NCBI GenBank assembly: GCA_029884035.1
Contig: JAOUIM010000235.1
Location: 1 to 6,111 of the forward strand
DNA: 6,111 nucleotides
Source of the DNA: Aquincola sp.
GTDB taxonomy: Bacteria; Pseudomonadota; Gammaproteobacteria; Burkholderiales; Burkholderiaceae_C
Direction: 5' to 3'
The position numbers were made by a program, and so were the translations under genes. Shown one piece after another: positions 5,472-6,111 of this stretch; within the stretch, counting starts at the first letter, position 1, and each line of letters starts with the position of its first letter. A model generated the notes under the pieces. That model worked only from the letters and a program-made list of their open reading frames with translations. It was not told where the DNA came from and ran no database searches.

Positions 5472-6111
5472 TTAGCGCAGCAGGGCCAGCACTTGCTGCG
5501 GCAGCTGGTTGGCCTGGGCCACCATCGCCGAGCCGGCTTGCTGCAGGATCTGGGCGCGCGACAGGTTCGCCGTTTCGGCCGCGAAGTCGGCGTCCGTGAT
5601 CCGGCTCCGGGCAGCGGCCTGGTTCTCGGCGGCCACCTGCAGCGTGCCGATGATCGCGTCGAAGCGGTTCTGCGTCGCACCGTACAGGGCGCGCTCGCTA
5701 TTGACGGCGTCCAGCGCGGTGTCGATGTTGCCCAGCGCCGTGGTGGCCAGCGCCGCGGTCGTCACGTTGCCGCCGGTGGCACCCGTGATGCTACCGGCGT
5801 TGTCCAGGCGCGTCGTCGTCACGGTTACCGTCTCGCCAGCATTGGCACCGACCTGGAACGCTTGTCCGCCCGCGTCGGCACCGAGGATGGCCAGGCCGTT
5901 GAACTTGGTGTTGGCCAGCGTGCGGACCACTTCCGTGCCCAGCGCCTGGTATTCGGCGTCGAGGTTGGCGCGGTCGCTGGCGCCGTTGGTCGCGTTGGCC
6001 GACTGCACCGCGAGTTCGCGCATGCGCTGCAGCATGTCGCCGACCTTGCCGAGCGCGCCTTCAGCGGTCTGCGACAGCGAGATCGCGTCATTGGCGTTGC
6101 GGATCGCGACG
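5472..6111 (-). CDS. fliC: Flagellin, second copy, N-terminus cut by window edge (copy 2)
   Basis: 212 residues are visible, running from VAIRNANDAISLSQTAEGAL to VLALLR. The frame continues to the right edge and, by alignment with the complete copy, about 62 N-terminal residues are missing, so the whole protein would be near 274. The conserved block MLQRMRELAVQSANATNGAS and the C-terminal D1/D0 segment (ALYGATQNRF, AAARSRITDADFAAETANL, AQILQQAGSAMVAQANQLP) are nearly identical to copy 1. The central region differs clearly (LGADAGGQAF against LAGGAGSQDF, then RLDNAGSITGATGGNVTT against DMSGNATITAVTGGGLTD), and so does the extreme C-terminus (QQVLALLR against QLVLQLLQR). It ends in TAA and a strong terminator. 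Its promoter lies outside the window. It probably co-assembles with, or forms a separate filament region from, copy 1. Confidence 0.96.
   Translation of the reverse strand, partial: VAIRNANDAISLSQTAEGALGKVGDMLQRMRELAVQSANATNGASDRANLDAEYQALGTEVVRTLANTKFNGLAILGADAGGQAFQVGANAGETVTVTTTRLDNAGSITGATGGNVTTAALATTALGNIDTALDAVNSERALYGATQNRFDAIIGTLQVAAENQAAARSRITDADFAAETANLSRAQILQQAGSAMVAQANQLPQQVLALLR
5472..6111 (-). repeat. Direct repeat formed by tandem flagellin genes, unit 2
   Basis: Partner of 4408-5050. The repeat certainly extends past the window edge into the flagellin 5' coding region. Many synonymous differences in the conserved parts argue against very recent duplication or wholesale gene conversion. 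Confidence 0.85.

Noticed and set aside
4298..5680. 460-codon minus-strand frame crossing both flagellin genes and their spacer
   Set aside because: It is an off-frame reading of flagellin copies 1 and 2 and would run through the strong terminator at 5385-5423.
4408..6111. One flagellin gene broken by an insertion or frameshift
   Set aside because: Copy 1 is complete, with its own start and stop. Copy 2 has its own stop and terminator and is open to the edge. They are two genes, not fragments.
1..6111. CRISPR arrays, insertion sequences, tRNA or rRNA genes
   Set aside because: No regularly spaced repeats, terminal inverted repeats with transposase, or recognisable RNA gene structure were seen on either strand.

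Overview
The window is a flagellar filament-assembly cluster, very GC-rich with strong G/C bias at third codon positions, and every convincing gene lies on the minus strand. The flagellin N-termini, the tandem flagellin arrangement, a YcgR brake gene next to fliT, and a DUF2145 gene together suggest a betaproteobacterium of the order Burkholderiales (Comamonadaceae or the Rubrivivax/Leptothrix group). That assignment is inference from protein style and gene order. No ribosomal marker is present to confirm it.

In the direction of transcription (high to low coordinates) the layout is as follows. A flagellin gene runs off the right edge (fliC copy 2, <5472-6111) and ends at a strong intrinsic terminator (5385-5423). 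Then come a second, complete flagellin gene (fliC copy 1, 4408-5235), the filament cap gene fliD (2799-4253), the flagellin chaperone fliS (2218-2658), the small chaperone/regulator fliT (1878-2186), and a c-di-GMP-responsive PilZ brake ycgR (1093-1857). These are followed by a small secreted serine-rich protein of unknown function (576-1046) and a DUF2145 exported protein that runs off the left edge (1-568).

Sigma-28 (FliA)-type promoter candidates stand in front of fliS (2698-2724, close to the TAAA-N15-GCCGATAA consensus), fliD (4288-4314, exact spacing) and fliC copy 1 (5343-5368, weaker). The region therefore looks like separately fired late flagellar units rather than one fliCDST operon. 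From fliS down to DUF2145 the gaps are only 31, 20, 46 and 7 bases and I see no promoter or terminator in them, so these five genes are probably one transcript.

Together the genes make the filament subunits, their secretion chaperone and the distal cap, plus a brake that slows the motor when c-di-GMP rises. The least explained part is the operon tail: a serine-rich exported protein and a DUF2145 protein. The DUF2145 protein's conserved His-Ala-Gly and Asn-Cys-Asn-Gln-Trp motifs recall permuted NlpC/P60 (LRAT/YiiX-like) cysteine hydrolases. No mobile element, CRISPR array, tRNA or rRNA is seen, and no gene-free stretch exceeds 300 bases.
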